This document shows, piece after piece, positions 6,576 to 7,155 of a stretch of 7,155 bases of DNA (position 1 is its first letter; every line of letters begins with the position of its first letter). Under the pieces are notes generated by a model. It saw nothing but the letters and a program-made list of their open reading frames with translations, was not told the DNA's origin and searched no databases. The translations under genes were made by a program, and so were the position numbers. The DNA comes from JAGGYK01 sp034716155 (GTDB lineage Bacteria > Desulfobacterota > Desulfomonilia > UBA1062). The stretch spans positions 1 to 7,155 of the forward strand of contig JAYEFR010000264.1 in the NCBI GenBank assembly GCA_034716155.1, in the 5' to 3' direction.

Positions 6576-7022
6576 TTAATCTTGATTATTAAGGCACTGT
6601 GATACTATGCTGTTAACCTTTTTCCCGTCAGCCTTACCTGCGACCCTTGCCATAACCGTCTTCATTACCTTACCGAAATCCTTACGTGTTGCCCCGATCT
6701 CAGTTATGACCTCGTCTACAATGCCTTTTATCTCTGAATCCGGCATCTCCTTGGGAAGATATTCACCAAGTATGCTTATTTCTTTCTTCTCTATTTGTGC
6801 CAGATCCTCCCTATTGCCTTCTTTGAATTGGGTATAGGAATCTTTGTGCTGTTTGATCTGCGAACGTATTATAGAGACAATCTCTTGTTCTTCAAGGGTT
6901 CTCCTTGCGCCAACCTCTCGATTTTTGATTGCGGTAATAAGCATGCGAAGGCAGGTCAGTCTTTGTTTGTCACCTGCCTTCATAGCAGCTTTCATATCCG
7001 ATCTGATTTTCTCTAAAAGCAT
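6576..7022 (-). CDS. yqeY: YqeY/GatB-related family protein
   Basis: This is a small, probably cytosolic, helical protein of the YqeY family, related to the C-terminal tRNA-binding-type domain of the GatB subunit of Asp/Glu-tRNA amidotransferase. Its cellular role is not firmly established. Family landmarks are all present: the N-terminal helix LLEKIRSDMKAAMKAGDKQRL, the segment RMLITAIKNREV, the central ILGEYLPKEM, and the C-terminal DFGKVMKTVMARVAGKADGKKVNSIV. With the ATG at 7022 it has 148 residues, the normal size. That ATG shares its A with the rpsU stop (TGATG). A TTG one codon earlier (7025) lies 7 nt from AAGG (7033-7036), against 10 nt for the ATG, and is an alternative start. The link to rpsU implies co-transcription and coupled translation. 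Confidence 0.95.
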   Translation of the reverse strand: MLLEKIRSDMKAAMKAGDKQRLTCLRMLITAIKNREVGARRTLEEQEIVSIIRSQIKQHKDSYTQFKEGNREDLAQIEKKEISILGEYLPKEMPDSEIKGIVDEVITEIGATRKDFGKVMKTVMARVAGKADGKKVNSIVSQCLNNQD

Positions 7023-7155
7023 CAATAATAAACCTTAAATCTGCGTATTTTCTTGAGAGCCCTTTTGCGTGCGGCTATCGCCTTTTTTTTCTTCTTAACG
7101 CTTGGTTTCTCATAATGTTCTCGTTTTCTGACCTCGGATAGTATCCCAGACTTTT
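7022..7155 (-). CDS. rpsU: 30S ribosomal protein bS21, C-terminal part
   Basis: Ribosomal protein bS21 is a small basic subunit protein that binds near the 16S 3' end and helps mRNA initiation. The window holds its last 43 codons; about 15-25 N-terminal residues lie beyond the edge. The visible part begins KSGILSEVRKREHYEKPSVK, a hallmark of the family, followed by a Lys/Arg-rich tail ending KIRRFKVYY. The TGA stop (7022-7024) overlaps the yqeY start. As first gene of the visible operon it corresponds to rpsU of the classical rpsU-dnaG-rpoD operon; the main operon promoter should be upstream, outside this window. Confidence 0.95.
   Translation of the reverse strand, partial: KSGILSEVRKREHYEKPSVKKKKKAIAARKRALKKIRRFKVYY

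Overview
The window is a bacterial chromosome segment in which every gene lies on the minus strand. Its core is a variant of the macromolecular synthesis operon. In transcription order, from high to low coordinates, it contains the 3' end of rpsU (ribosomal protein bS21), a YqeY/GatB-related gene, a 234-nt gene-poor interval, mutS2, dnaG (primase) and rpoD (primary sigma factor). Beyond rpoD and a 163-nt intergenic region lies the 5' part of a short-chain dehydrogenase/reductase (SDR) gene with its own promoter, cut by the window edge at position 1. The classical enterobacterial order is rpsU-dnaG-rpoD; here yqeY and mutS2 sit between rpsU and dnaG.

The DNA is moderately AT-rich, and the proteins look like those of a Gram-negative-type bacterium. 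The rpsU-yqeY-mutS2-dnaG-rpoD arrangement and the compact 570-residue RpoD with a complete region 1.1 suggest Desulfobacterota, Nitrospirota or a similar lineage. That is inference from gene order and sequence feel, not a phylogenetic result.

Layout: 1-420 SDR (partial). 421-583 intergenic, with the SDR ribosome site, a strong-looking sigma70 promoter (TTGACA, 16 bp, TATAGT) whose spacer carries an ACTG-GT-CAGT inverted repeat, and a 9-bp hairpin downstream of rpoD. 584-2296 rpoD. 2293-4035 dnaG, sharing an ATGA overlap with rpoD. 4050-6341 mutS2. 6342-6575 an interval with a possible 30-codon ORF, two related TCCTT/AAGGA hairpins and three spaced copies of a GTTT(A/G)CACG-like element. 6576-7022 yqeY, touching the rpsU stop in a TGATG overlap. 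7022-7155 the rpsU C-terminus.

Functionally the block links translation (bS21; YqeY, related to the tRNA amidotransferase C-terminal domain; MutS2, linked to collided ribosomes and to recombination), replication priming (DnaG) and global transcription initiation (RpoD). Overlaps or short gaps at rpsU/yqeY, mutS2/dnaG and dnaG/rpoD indicate co-transcription and translational coupling; the 234-nt interval is the only place in the block with room for a regulatory break.

I see no mobile element, CRISPR array, RNA gene or clearly novel system. The points most worth checking are the yqeY-mutS2 interval and an atypical Smr motif in MutS2.
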